Assembly (NCBI GenBank): GCA_000827495.1
Contig: KN817559.1
Location: 244,017-308,016 of the forward strand
Origin: Hypholoma sublateritium FD-334 SS-4
Lineage: Eukaryota > Basidiomycota > Agaricomycetes > Agaricales > Strophariaceae
DNA: 64,000 nucleotides
Reading direction: 5' to 3'
Shown one piece after another: positions 50,484 to 62,772 of this stretch. Every line of letters begins with the position of its first letter. The stretch's first letter is position 1. Below the pieces are notes generated by a model that was not told where the DNA came from, made no database searches, and was given only the letters and a program-made list of their open reading frames with translations. Both the position numbers and the translations under genes were made by a program.

Positions 50484-51865
50484 ATGGCCTCAACTTCCAC
50501 CGCGCACCCTCAGCCTCCCGAGCTAGACTTCGTGGCAATCGCAAAGACGACGAGGAAGACACTAGACCGGCTTGCTTCATTTGCCCATATGCAAAGGTTG
50601 GTCTCTGATCACCGCTACGCTCAGGGGCATGCTCAGTCGACGACTTGAATGGCAGCTCCTCCGACGAGAATCCGCTCCTCACGAAAATTCTGAACAAAAT
50701 ATCTACGCTTATTCACCACATCGACTCCAGCATGCTCGTGACGCAGCTGGGATACCAGTTGGCCAGCGACGCGCTTATTTTCTGCGACACGGAAGCAAAG
50801 GACTGGGAAGCCGATGTTACCCATGACACCCTGCGCGACATTGCCGGCCACGCGCTTGAGATATCCACCGGCGTCATGGAGGGATTCAGGGAAATCAAAC
50901 AGGAGGTGTACAAGGTTTGTGGATTACGTTGCCGTGGCGTGAGCCGAAATGTATATAACGGTGGCGCCATCTCTATCAGATAGCAGCGTCCACGAAAGAC
51001 GACATGTTCCTCGTCCTCGTCCCCGCAGACTCAACACACTGCAAGTCCATTGTTTTTTTTATGTTCCATGATCTAATGTTTTCGATCCAGCTGAGCCCTT
51101 GAAGATCCACCTAAAGGACGTCGGAACCGACCTTGTGGCCAACCTGGGGCTCCTCTCTGACTACTCGCGTTCCATGACCAGCCTCGCCGAGTGGTGCCAG
51201 TGGGTGAAGGCCGACCTCTCCACCGAGACGCCTTCCCTGCTCCCCGCGGCAGACGCTCTGCCGGACGACGCAGCGCGCAAATCTGTGCGCTGGGCGGAGA
51301 TGAAAGACGCCTTCCAGGAGTACTACAACGTGGTGCGTGCACGAGGCGCCGCTCGCCATGCAAAGGGGACGTTCGCTGAATTGCCCGTTTGGTGCGCATT
51401 TAGGTCCACGTCGCGCATCTGCGCTTCCCGGAGCTTCTTGGTGTGTCCGCTGCCGCGTGGAAAGCTGTGACGCTCCCGGGGAGCAAGCCACCCAGTACTG
51501 CTCCACACTCGGTACACGAGGGCTTTGAAGGAGCAGCGCACACGGCGCGGCACGGGTTGCTGCCCTTGAGGAGTTTTCGTGCCGTGGCCGGCGCATTTAC
51601 TCGCGGTCGCGGCATTTTCAGAAGAAAGCACTCGCACGGGGCTGGCGCTCCGGAGAAGGGGAAGGATCGCGAGGAGGAGCACCCTCAAGTTCGTGTTCCC
51701 TCTCCCTCGTCTGTAACGAGCCCGTCTCGCTACAGTCTCCCTAGCCAACCTCGGCAAGCAGACGCGCCTCAGCTCAAGGGGCGCTTCTCCTTCTCGTGCT
51801 GCTCGATCAACCTTTTTCACGATGGCGTTGCTCTGTTGGAGAATCACTGCTGCATGATTAGATGA
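50484..51865 (+). CDS. unrecognised helical protein
   Basis: Likely exons: a first one starting MASTSTAHPQPPELDFVAIA, then a helical block (ENPLLTKILNKISTLIHHID, DTLRDIAGHALEISTGVMEG), another (LKIHLKDVGTDLVANLGLLS, SMTSLAEWCQWVKADLSTE, WAEMKDAFQEYY) and a basic serine-rich end with FRRKHSHGAGAPEKGKDREE, finishing CCMIR. Amphipathic helices dominate and no catalytic motif, signal peptide or membrane helix is visible. The first exon junction does not join in phase with any site I tried, so the 5' structure is unresolved and could hide a frameshift. GC content is high in the second half, with long antisense frames that I regard as shadows. Function unknown. Confidence 0.5.
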
Positions 51866-52192
51866 ACAATAATCCAGAATTACTACACTGAGTGCATGAA
51901 GTTGTGTATGAATTATGTATATCACTACTAGTCCGTTCATCTAGAGTATATCTTAGAAAACAATGCTCATTGAATATTGAATATTGAATGCTGACGACCT
52001 TTTCCTCCATCCATTCCCAGATTTCTTGTGCAAGGGCTAACTTGTTTTCAGCGGGGTTCTCGTTTGCAACCCGAGCCCATGGGATTAGGTACTAACGGGA
52101 TTATCTCAGTGTCAATTGAATGAAGTGTTATAGTTAGTTTACCCGGCCATTGAGTTGAGCACCCTCCTGCGATGTGCCGGCCCATAGCTGTG
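51866..52192. other. intergenic region
   Basis: About 0.33 kb between the unrecognised protein gene (+) and the truncated SDR (-). Nothing seen. Confidence 0.5.
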
Positions 52193-52930
52193 TCAGGTCC
52201 CCAAAAGACTATCGTACGACGCTATCCAAATCCGATTATGCACGCGATGCGGATTGATGAGTACTGCGCTATTAACAACAGTCTTTAAGATAAATCTGTA
52301 TGCATACCATGATTTTTGTGACCAACGACGGGGTGTAGCGCATAAAAGGTCCGAGTCGAGATTACCGGGATTCAGGAAAGTCAACACAACACCTTTGTCA
52401 CCGTATCTGCGGGCGAGCTCGTTCGCAAAAAGCAGTCCCCTAAAATACACAAGTTGATCAGACATGGATCCTGCAGTCCTTGGAGTGTTTATCAGGCATA
52501 CCAGTTTGCTCTGGCAATAAAGCATCATAGTCCCCTTTTTTACTCTCGCTTCGGTATCCTGCAAGGTGTCGAAGTAGACTGCGCTGGCAAAAAGGGATGC
52601 AAATGACGACGTGTTCACCACGCGCGCCTTGCCATCAGGGCTGGATTTGGCTCCCGTCAGTAGCGCCGACATGAGAAGCTCTGTGAAGTAGAAGTGGCCG
52701 AGAACATTTGTTCCAGCCTGAAGGTTGTATCTTTGCTCTGTTAGTGGTTCAATCGGAGGTATCATGACCCCACTGTAGCACGCCATCAACGACAGCTACT
52801 GTATGTCGAAACTAGGGGGACTGACGCAATTGTTGAATAGGACGTGCAGCTCACGCTCCTTGCTGTTGAACTCTTCGGCTGCAGCCTGGACAGACCTCAA
52901 ATCTGCAAGGACATTGACACCACCATAAAA
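52193..52930 (-). pseudogene. truncated short-chain dehydrogenase/reductase
   Basis: Minus-strand segments of a classical SDR: DLRSVQAAAEEFNSKERE and LHVLFNNC, then GVMIPPIEPLTEQRYNLQ, TNVLGHFYFTELLMSALL, RVVNTSSFASLF, the active-site block YCQSKL (Tyr and Lys present) and GLLFANELARRYGDKGVVLT. The dinucleotide-binding N-terminus (TGGNxGIG type) expected upstream of 52930 is absent; that DNA is unrelated. At the C-terminus the reading ends early, after VHNRIWIASYDSLLGT. I conclude a 5'-truncated, non-functional copy. In family terms it resembles the fungal WW-domain-oxidoreductase-like SDRs, but substrate is unknown. Confidence 0.75.
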
Positions 52931-53089
52931 CCTTGCCCCTTAATTAGCCCAATGCACCACCGTGGCGCCAGTTATAGAGGCAGATTTGCGTGGTGGGGCG
53001 ATGCAATTAAAGAGTTGTTAAATTAGGCGTCGATAAAGATAGAAGCATCAAATAAATATACATAGGTGGATCCAGACACTCAGCGCAAA

Positions 53090-54920
53090 TCAAGCTTCCT
53101 CGTCGTCTTCGTCGTCTTCCCCCTCCTGGTCATCATCATCGTCACTCTCATCGTCATTGTTTACCGTCATCATATCGTTCAAGCTGTACCAGGAAGGACA
53201 TTGAATGCTCAGTAATAATCGTGAACGAGTAGCATAATTATTTACCAATGGACGAAAGGTTGCATAACCTTAGCCACCACAGCTATGGCGTCCTTGAAAT
53301 CAGGCGCCAGGACTTCACTATCCGAGAATCTTTGACGATACGTCAGCATCACGCATTCTCAAAATCAAGCCGGGACATACCTGTGTGAGACTGCGAACGA
53401 GCGGCATTTGAGGAGGTCGATGTCCCTGCGCACTGTTAATCGAGAGAATAGCATAAGGATAATGGTGCCACACACTTATCGTCCTTCGCAATCCCTTTCG
53501 GCGCAACCTTGAGCTCATCATCGTTACCAAAAACATTCTGCCTTTCGCCCATGGGGTGGCGCTCCGCCTTTCCAAAGAATTTGACAAAATCCGGTGCCGA
53601 GATCACCCTTCGCAATCTCCGTGAACTGCGCTGGATGTTGGTCCTGTCTCTGTGAGTCAGAAATGTAGCCAAAGGATGAAAGCTGTAATTTACCTAATGG
53701 TTGCAAGTTCATTACGACCCGGACACCAGGTACCAGCAGCAATCATGCTCTCGTTCCCAGGTTTGACTATCAAGGAATTGTCTGTCAGTGAACTATTTTT
53801 TAGAATCGTAATCCGTAAACATACTCATTCTGATAACAAACGGTCGGTGATAGAATCAGTAGACATACTCTTTTTAATTTCAAAGAGCTTACACATGATC
53901 TGTGACGAAATGTTAACAGCGAACTTTGATAGCATTGAAATTGACGTCTTACATCCGGCAAAAATTCCTTTTCTTCCACTGCGCGAAAAACTAGCGGACA
54001 TATTTCTTTTGTACGGGGTCTTGTCATTACTAAATCTCACCTTCAAAAGAGTTAGCATCGGAATTGAATTCCAGGCGGAACACGCACATCACGGTATATT
54101 CGGTGAATAAGATCTTTGGGAGGTAGATGTGGTATTTGTGAATCCACATCGACAAGAACATCTGTGAAAGCCTCAACAAAATCCTTCCATTCCTTCTCGG
54201 CCACGCGATAGACAGGCTCTGGTGTTGTATGTAATTAATTCTGCGTCTCAAAACGTGGTATGTAGACATACCATGAAGTTTGAACCTATGTTGGGCTTCA
54301 ACATTGACTAATAGTCATAAATTGGAAAGGGCTACACACCAATCACGGTCGTTGCATGCAGGATCGCCCAGCTTGCTCAGAAAGTCTAGGGTATTTTTTG
54401 ATATTTGACCAGGGGGCACGCGCCCAGTCTTGGGGGCTTGCACCACAACGCCGACGACTTCCTGTCCTTCCTCTAGGTCATCGGCGTATTCCACGTCGCT
54501 TGCTTCCTGCCTCTTCTTTTTGCGGGGAGATTTCGATTGCTTGTTGTTCTTGGTCGTGGATACGCGAGCCTTGCGCTTAGTTATAGTAGGTGGCTCGTCG
54601 AAGTCATCGTCTAACGCGTCGCTGTCGTACAGCTGAGCAGGGGAGGGTGCCACGTCCTCTTCGTCGTACTCTTCGTCGTCCTCCGTTTTTCGCTTCTTCC
54701 TAGGCGACTGAGTAGTAGCTTTACGCGTCTTCCTTTTCTTCGTGGCGATATCGGAATCATCATCCAAAGCGTCGCTGTCAATCTCCGAGTCAACATGAGA
54801 CGCGGCGGCAGGCTGCTTCGACGCGTCAGAATCCGATTTCGGGGAGGCTTTCCTGGAAAATTTGGCTTTTTTGGTGGGAGATTTTTTGGTAGCATTCTTT
54901 GAACTTTTTGCAGGAGCCAT
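53090..54920 (-). CDS. DUF2461 protein with long nuclear-type N-terminus and acidic tail
   Basis: The start MAPAKSSKNATKKSPTKKAK opens a lysine/serine/aspartate-rich disordered region of about 180 residues with repeated SDALDDD motifs and KKRKT-type nuclear localisation signals. The DUF2461 domain follows: NTLDFLSKLGDPACNDRDW, then FKLHEPVYRVAEKEWKDFVE, the block PPKDLIHRIYRDVRFSNDKT-PYKRNMSASFSRSGRKG, and, after further exons, PGRNELATIR and AERHPMGERQNVFGNDDELK. The protein ends in a run of Asp/Glu (about 20 residues). DUF2461 proteins are widespread in bacteria and fungi and have no established activity. The nuclear signals and acidic tails suggest a chromatin or nucleolar location in this fungus. 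Several introns are 50-70 nt. Confidence 0.8.
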
Positions 54921-55077
54921 GCTTGAGTAAAGAGGCAAGATGGAAACGAAATCAGCGAGGAGGCAATCATTCAACGCGTAATTAACGAAACATACAATCA
55001 CGTGACTCGGCTTCATAATCCATTTGTAATCCAATGTCGTTAAGCGCCCGCATCAGCCTCAACCTTTTCCCGTCAAC

Positions 55078-55165
55078 GGCCTGATGGTCTAGTAGTATGA
55101 TTCCTTGTTAGGGAGCGAAGTTCCTGCACTCGAGGAGGTCCTGGGTTCAATTCCCTGTTAGGCCC
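55078..55165 (+). tRNA. tRNA-Pro (anticodon AGG) with a 16-nt intron
   Basis: Acceptor stem GGCCTGA pairs with TTAGGCC (one G-U) with discriminator C. The D arm GTCTAGTAGTATGAT follows TG at positions 8-9. The anticodon stem CCTTG (55103-55107) pairs with CGAGG (55131-55135), one wobble. The loop TTAGGGT is interrupted after position 37 by 16 nt (55114-55129), the canonical intron site. The T arm CTGGG/CCCTG contains one T-T mismatch. A T run five bases after the gene (about 55171) can serve as a polymerase III terminator. Mature length without intron is 72. The mismatch leaves a small chance of a pseudogene. Confidence 0.85.
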
Positions 55166-55222
55166 TTAATTTTTGCTTCGATAGGAATGGTGTAAAATCC
55201 GTATAGCAATCATGAATCTGAT

Positions 55223-55353
55223 GTATATACGTAGTCTCGTACCCAGCCGTCCAAATGCGGAATTTCTTAGGAAACGCACGATCAATGTAAAATTGATGGG
55301 CTGCTCCTCACCAGTACGTCTGGTGCATTTGAACCGCGCAACCCCCCATCGTG
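55223..55353. repeat. left arm of a long inverted repeat
   Basis: About 131 bp that recur inverted at 55921-56051 with only a few differences (near both ends). Contains TCCAAATGCGGAATTTCTTA and GATGGGCTGCTCCTCACC. The arms enclose about 570 bp. The element begins 57 bp downstream of tRNA-Pro. Confidence 0.85.
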
Positions 55354-55920
55354 CTACTTGGTCACGTCTCGTGATTTGGTAACAACGATTTCGCCACCCT
55401 CTCTCCGATCTCGTGCCCCTGCCCCAGCCTTTTAGTTATTTGCGAGTTGAATAGGCTTGTGTACTGCATTTTCGAGGCCAGATATGTAGTACCAGTAGTC
55501 TATGCATCTGTCACCACTGAAATAATAATTTTTCCACTGAAGACAATGACTCATCAGAATCACTTTATTCATAAAATTGCAGTCTGTCAACAGTCTGTAC
55601 TGGAAGCTCCCTTGAATGAGATTGAGAAAACACTCTTATAATTTTATCTCTACTACCGAAATCCTTGCCCATATGTCTACCAAAAATTACACTCAGAACA
55701 TAAACAACAGCCGGGAATTGTGTGATGACTAGTATTCGCATCTGATGAATCCGAGATGTCAGACTCTGAATCCGACAGACCTCTGGATGAGCCTTTGGAA
55801 CTTGGGGGAGAGCTCCTTGAATGCGTTCTCGGAATGCGCTTGACAGCTCGCTAAGCCTCGAAGTTACTATGCGAAACAGAGAACGCGCGGTACACGTGAT
55901 CTGATTGCGCGTCACGCAGA
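55354..55920. other. unique spacer of the inverted repeat
   Basis: Contains a minus-strand ORF (55565-55939) of 124 codons that starts inside the right arm and has no recognised family. It may be the only coding capacity of a short mobile element. Confidence 0.35.
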
Positions 55921-56051
55921 GTACGATGGGGGGTCGCACGGTTCAAATGCACCAGACGTACTGGTGAGGAGCAGCCCATCAATTTTACATTGATCGTGCG
56001 TTTCCTAAGAAATTCCGCATTTGGACGGCTGGGTACGAGACTAGTATATAC
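55921..56051. repeat. right arm of a long inverted repeat
   Basis: Inverse copy of 55223-55353. Confidence 0.85.
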
Positions 56052-59000
56052 GTATTACGGCAGCACTGCCCACCAGTTCCAAGCGACATCAAAGTTCAAA
56101 AGAAAAATTAGGCGGTCGTCCGAAGCCCTTTATTTGGGTTCCATACGTTCAAGTTTTAACTGGTCAGGCAGTCTTCGAAAGGAGACCGCGGACCAAAGGG
56201 CTCTAGCCTCTCACTGTGAAGATAATCTTTACCAGAAAATTCGCAATTTACTTCGTTGGCATATTGTATTTGTGAAGATGACTCGGAGCTCATTGAAGAA
56301 GTTCTCTTGTGATGGCGAATTAGTTCAGCTAAGTATTGCATCTCACAAACCTTGAATGAGTGTTTGATAACACGACGGCTGCGGTGTCAGAGACTCAGAG
56401 CATCGGCGTGTCCTTACTTATATCTTCCGTTACGTAGGCATCCACGACTACTTATCCGTAATAAAAAAAAGAACCTGAAGGACAGATACAAAATATTTGG
56501 CGAGTACTAAAAAGTTACTAACAGGCTCGTAACGTTATAAAAGCCAAATTGATTCATCTCCTCAAGGCAGTTCGAAGGCAAAGACTGAGAGTGTACATGA
56601 TAGCGCGCGGATGACCGGATCGATCATACCGTCCACGATTACGGCCGCTGTGATGTATATCTTAAATCACAGTCCTGTTCATCTGCAATGGCAATTGTTG
56701 AAGCGCGTCGAGAAGGGGTTCCGCAGGCGCTCGCTTGGTGGGCCAGAACCCAATGCAGTGTTCCAGATCATCCGGTCCCCATTCCTCGTCGAGCAGATGC
56801 GGTAGAGAGGTACCAAGGGGCGCATGGTGGGAGATGTACACTGATGTACGGAGCTGCGGACTGATAATTCCAGATTATTCCCATACATGCGACCCCAGCC
56901 CGCCCCAGCCCCTCCTAGCCCCTCCCAGCCTCGTGGCGCGCTGCACTGCTTACCCCATGGGCGCGTGTCCTGATCCCCCACAACCACTTTGATCGCGGGG
57001 TACACTGGGGTAGACAAGGCCTTGGCAGATCGTAATGTACGTACATCTACGTACACACTACATGCATCGGCAGGGGAGCGGCAATGGTAATGTCTAGGAG
57101 CGTTTGGCTGCCTGAGGCTGCGGTGGGGGCAGCTCGGGGAATTTTCCCATACAGCTGGGGCCCCCGCCTCCATTGCATTTTACGCCGTGCGGAGATCCGA
57201 AGGCGGGGGATGCAAGCGGTTTCCTTCCGCTCGCCTCCATCTACCTCCTCCGAATCGCGAAAGTTGGCGTCACAGGAGGCCGTGGGGCGGCCGCGGGGTA
57301 TCATTGAGTCTGTAGGTGCCGTACATTTGACGGGGAGTGCGGTGTTCCGGCGGGATGGCCCCTAGCAGGAAGCCCGCCAGGGCGCTAAATTATTGCGGAA
57401 AGGTCCGTCGGCTTACAAAGTCACATACCTGCATATGATAATCGGGAAATACTTCGGTCCCGTGGTGAGGGGCACGTCGACCCTCATCGACCTCATGAAT
57501 CATTTGGCTTGTGCCTTCTGGATTTCGCCATAATTTCCCGAAGTTCAAGGATCCTGTCATTAATTACCCACATTCGCTGAGAGTCGAACAGAAAGCTCCA
57601 ACTGAAACGGGAAGCTGAAGAAGGCTTAGCGAGTCCAATGCTTTCGAACCCACAATTAGCACTTCATTAATCTTTCCCAATTCTCAGATCTGATTGTACG
57701 GCGGATGATTTTTATGTACATAACCCTTGCACTTGTTTATCACTACAACAGCTAGACAGCTTTAAAAAAAAGGGTCTACCAAAGGGTCTACCTTTAGAGT
57801 GCGATGGGTCACCATTCTGTTATTATTAGTTTAAATATTCCGTGCACCCGCAGTGGAAAAATAGAGCCTTGAGAGCCCTCCGCGACGGTATATTTCTCAT
57901 GTCATATGCAAGGGCGTTCGGCGTACTGTAATTTTAGATGACTGCCTGGGTAAATGTTTGAAGTGTGTTTGAACTCTCTTCATGGTATTATAGATAGCTA
58001 GCCGAGCAAGCCTTTAGTTTAACGTAGGAAACAACTTTCTCCCCACTTCGGCGCGACGTTCAAGGCAAATCAAAGTTTAGCTTCTATATATTCACCCTCC
58101 TTTAATTACCGCTAGCTTCCATACCTTCTAAGCTTATCCACGACGACCTGTCTTCTGTCGAGCTCGGGTTAAGAGTTCTCCGTCGATTGTCGACTCTTCC
58201 TTTTGTCAGATGAAATCCAATAGCAGTGCAATTCCCTCAGGCCCAACCAACGCAGAGACGTCTTGTTTTCCATATGATTGAAAACCTGACATACTCTGTA
58301 CCAGATGCCACCAGTAGAGAATGCGCGGGTATGCGGGGTCTGTCGTCAAACGCCGCGACCTGAGTGGGAATCGCACAGATAGACGTGAATCCGTCTCTCT
58401 CTGCGACCTGCCACTATTTTTTCACAATGAAAGCTGTCAGGTGTGAAGATGATCGCTTCGACTCTTCTGTAGTAAGTAAATGTAGAAAACAAGCCGAAAG
58501 ACGGGTTAAATGTTAGCAGCTTGTAGAGAAATATTCCGCCCTCAGTGTGACCTATCGCCGTCCTTTTATTGGTTTCTAGTGCCGATTCGGGTAACTCGGA
58601 GCCAATCGCATCCCCACAAACGGTGTATTTCCGTACCCCAACGTCCGCTTTTGCTCCGCGAGGTGCCGAGGGGTATAGTACAGCCCAGTACAGCCGTCCG
58701 GCCGCACCGTATCAACAATTCCTGCGCTGTTAGACCTTCAGGCAGTAAAAATAAACAGTATTATAGGAGTCTATCCTGTAAGCCGCGAGAGGGAGCAAAC
58801 AAAAAATATGCCAATTTCTGCGAAGGATGCACATAATAGTCACGGCAGGATGGCCGGGCGTACGCCGTAGATGGTAGATCTCGATGGGAAACGGATTGAA
58901 CATGTGCCAAGAATAAGATAGAATCTCTCTGTCCCTAGCGCGGAGTCGCGATCGGTGGCTCCATTTGGACATGTTGCAGCGTAATTCCCTGCATAATAAT

Positions 59001-59063
59001 CGGCTACAAAAGCAATGATATAGAAACCCAAACACACCACTCTTCCGCACCCCAAACCCGACC
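56052..59063. other. gene-free region upstream of acetyl-CoA synthetase
   Basis: About 3 kb without a supported gene. It includes a cytosine-rich tract at 56891-56930 (G-quadruplex-forming on the minus strand) and, at the 3' end, the presumed acetyl-CoA synthetase promoter. A GCCAATC element lies at about 58601. Long GC-rich ORFs on both strands at 56.7-57.4 kb overlap each other and look non-coding. Confidence 0.45.
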
Positions 59064-61543
59064 ATGGCCGAGCAGATTCAGACAATTCCCATCCACCCCG
59101 TCGCCCCGCGTTTGAAGCACGGCAGCAAGAAGCCACACATTGGTCCACACATCGACGACTACCACTCCGCACACAAGGAGACCGTGGGCCATGAGTCCGA
59201 CAACTGGTGGGCGAAGGTGCGCAGCGCGCCATCTGAGACCATGATGCGCCATCTAATCCATTATCTTATCTAGCAAGCGCACGCTATGCTCCATTGGGAT
59301 CGCCCCTTCAAGACTGTCCGAGGGGGCGGTTTCGAGACTGGTGACATCGTCTGGTTCCCAGAAGGCGGGCTGAATGCATCCTACAACTGTGTCGACCGCT
59401 GGGCGTTCAGGCACCCCAACAAGGTAAGGGCGAATGTCATAATATCATTTTCTGTGCATTGACAGTCCGTGTGTCTCGCAGACTGCCATCATCTACGAGG
59501 CTGACGAGCCCGGTGAGGGACGCGATATCTCATACGCCGAGCTTCTGCGCGAGGTCTCCAGCGTCGCCAATGTCCTCAAGTCATTCGGCATCAAGAAGGG
59601 CGACACCGTCTCCGTATACCTTCCTATGACATGGCAAGCCGTGGCTGCCTTCCTTGCCTGTGCGCGTATCGGTGCTGTCCACTCCGTTGTCTTTGCGGGT
59701 TTCTCAGCAGAGTCTCTTCGAGACCGTGTCCAAGACTGCAAGTCCCGCGTTGTCATCACCTCCGACGAGGGCAAGCGTGGTGGCAAGACCATCGCTAACA
59801 AGGCTATCGTCGATGCTGCTCTTAAGGAGTGCCCATTAGTGGAACACGTTCTTGTGCTCCAAAGGACTGGAAACAAGGTCGCCTGGACCGAAGGGAGGGA
59901 TAAGTGGTGGCACGAGGAAATCCTCAAAGTCCCAAACTACTGCCCTCCTGAAATCATGGCCTCAGAAGATCCTCTTTTCATTCTATATGTAAGGCACATC
60001 TGGCATATCGTTTTTTTATGGTGCTTATTTTTATCGTAGACTTCTGGGTCCACCGGGAAGCCCAAGGGCGTTGTGCACACCACCGGAGGATACCTGCTCT
60101 GCGCGGCACTGACCGTGAAATATGTTTTCGATGTCCACCCCGACGACAAGTTCGCTTGCATGGCTGATGTGGGTTGGATCACCGGACACACGTATGTATT
60201 CACTCTATTGTATTATTTTTATCTTACTAATTCAATTCAAACAGCTACATTGTATACGGACCTCTGGCAAACGGCGTAACCACAACCGTATTTGAATCAA
60301 CCCCCGTATACCCCACACCCTCACGTTACTGGCAAACTGTGGAGAAACATAAATTAACCCAATTCTACTCCGCCCCCACTGCCATCCGCCTGTTACGCCG
60401 CCTGGGCTCCCATCATGTGGACGGGCACGATTTGTCCAGTCTGCGCGTTTTGGGAAGCGTCGGCGAGCCGATCAACCCGGAGGCATGGAATTGGTATAAC
60501 GAGCACGTAGGCAAGATGCAGTGTGCGATCGTCGACACTTTCTGGTGCGGCATTTCCCCACAATTTGATATTGATTGGTATCAAACCTCATTTACCTGTC
60601 CGTAGGCAAACCGAAACCGGATCTATTGTAGTTACGCCATTCCCAGGTGCCATTGAGACGAAGCCTGGAGCGGCCACTGTCCCCTTCTTTGGAATCGAGA
60701 CCGCCATTCTTGATCCTGTCACTGGCAAGGAACTGCACGGAAATGATGTGGAGGGCGTTCTAGTTCTCAGGAATCCATGGCCATCTATCGCGCGTACCAT
60801 CTACCAAGATCACAAGCGTTATCAAGAGACATACATGGCGGTGAGTCTAATCATCATCCATATTTGGAGTTCGTGATTGACGTTCGACAGCCATACCCCG
60901 GGTACTTCTACACTGGTGACGGCGCCGCACGAGATGAGCACGGATACATCTGGATCAAGGGCCGTGTTGACGGTGAGCAGCCACACGTTTCCAAATCTTA
61001 TCAGTATTTTGATCATCGCATTGGTTAGATGTTATCAACGTTTCTGGTCATCGTCTGTCCACCGCCGAGATCGAGTCCGCTCTTATTCTCCACACCGGAG
61101 TCGCCGAGACTGCTGTCATTGGAACAGCCGACGACCTCACAGGTCAGGCAGTGTACGCCTTTGTGACCCTCAAGCCGTATGTATCAGCGCCGTATTCATA
61201 CAAGTGATTTGCATTGACCTCACGTTGCAGTGAATTCGCCCATGACGCGAATGACGAGTCGGCTCTCATTAAGGAACTCGTTCTCCAAGTCCGCAAGGTC
61301 ATTGGACCCTTCGCCGCCCCCAAGAAGATCTACATCGTCGGTGATCTCCCAAAGACACGCTCTGGCAAGGTACGTAGACACAGATTTGTTTCGCTCCCAA
61401 AACTTATTATCCATTCTACTTAGATCATGCGCCGCATCATGCGCAAAATCGTCGCCGGAGAAGGCGATCAACTAGGCGATCTCAGCACGCTCGCGGAGCC
61501 CGGTGTCGTCGACGTCATCAAGGCCAAGGTTGCAAGTACCTGA
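59064..61543 (+). CDS. acetyl-CoA synthetase (AMP-forming)
   Basis: Activates acetate with ATP and CoA to acetyl-CoA. Ten exons separated by nine GT-AG introns; exon 1 is 59064-59216 and exon 2 begins at 59274. The full family order is present: HPHIDDYH-type N-terminus ([17 protein letters not shown]), [54 protein letters not shown], the adenylate-binding loop [38 protein letters not shown] (A5 motif, split by an intron), [23 protein letters not shown], and the catalytic lysine in [15 protein letters not shown] near the C-terminus. No targeting signal is seen, so cytosolic or nuclear. The ERT1-type regulator is 10 kb upstream. No defects found. Confidence 0.96.
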
Positions 61544-62036
61544 TCGACAGGAACTGGTCGCATTAAGCTTCCTTTCTTGTCTGGGTTACGTTGAACGACG
61601 GTGTGGCTTCTCTTCTCTTCGTCTTCTCCTGCAAAACCTGTATTTGTGTTCCCCTGCTTCTATATCCTCGATCGCTTCTATGGTTTTGTGTTTCTCTGGG
61701 GTTTGAAGAAAGAAAAGCGCTTAGAGAAGAGATAATGTTAAATGATGTATTGTAGCCAATTGGCGTACTGTAGTTTATATGTATGTGAAAGTACCTTTCT
61801 ATGCGCAATGGGTCGTACCTAGACATTCCGTCCATCTATAAATAATATACTTGTTTTTGTCTGCCTAACGTTTGACTCTGGCAAGGATAGTTCGTCTATT
61901 TATAGAACAGCAGACAGCACCTAATTAGGCGCTCATGCGGCGGTCCGCAGAAGCCGATGACGTCGCCATTTTGTCAAACATACCCACTGGATACCCAGAG
62001 TCCTTCTGCCTGCCCACATCTTCTCCACTTTTCAAA
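61544..62036. other. intergenic region
   Basis: 3' flank of acetyl-CoA synthetase and promoter of the following SDR. Nothing else seen. Confidence 0.5.

Positions 62037-62772
<736 letters not shown>

Noticed and set aside
51323..51940. 205-codon minus-strand ORF
   Set aside because: Antisense to the last exon of the gene at 50484; composition is that of a shadow frame and no motif is visible.
56679..57365. Overlapping long ORFs on both strands
   Set aside because: GC-rich sequence lacks stops on both strands; no family pattern and no splice structure.
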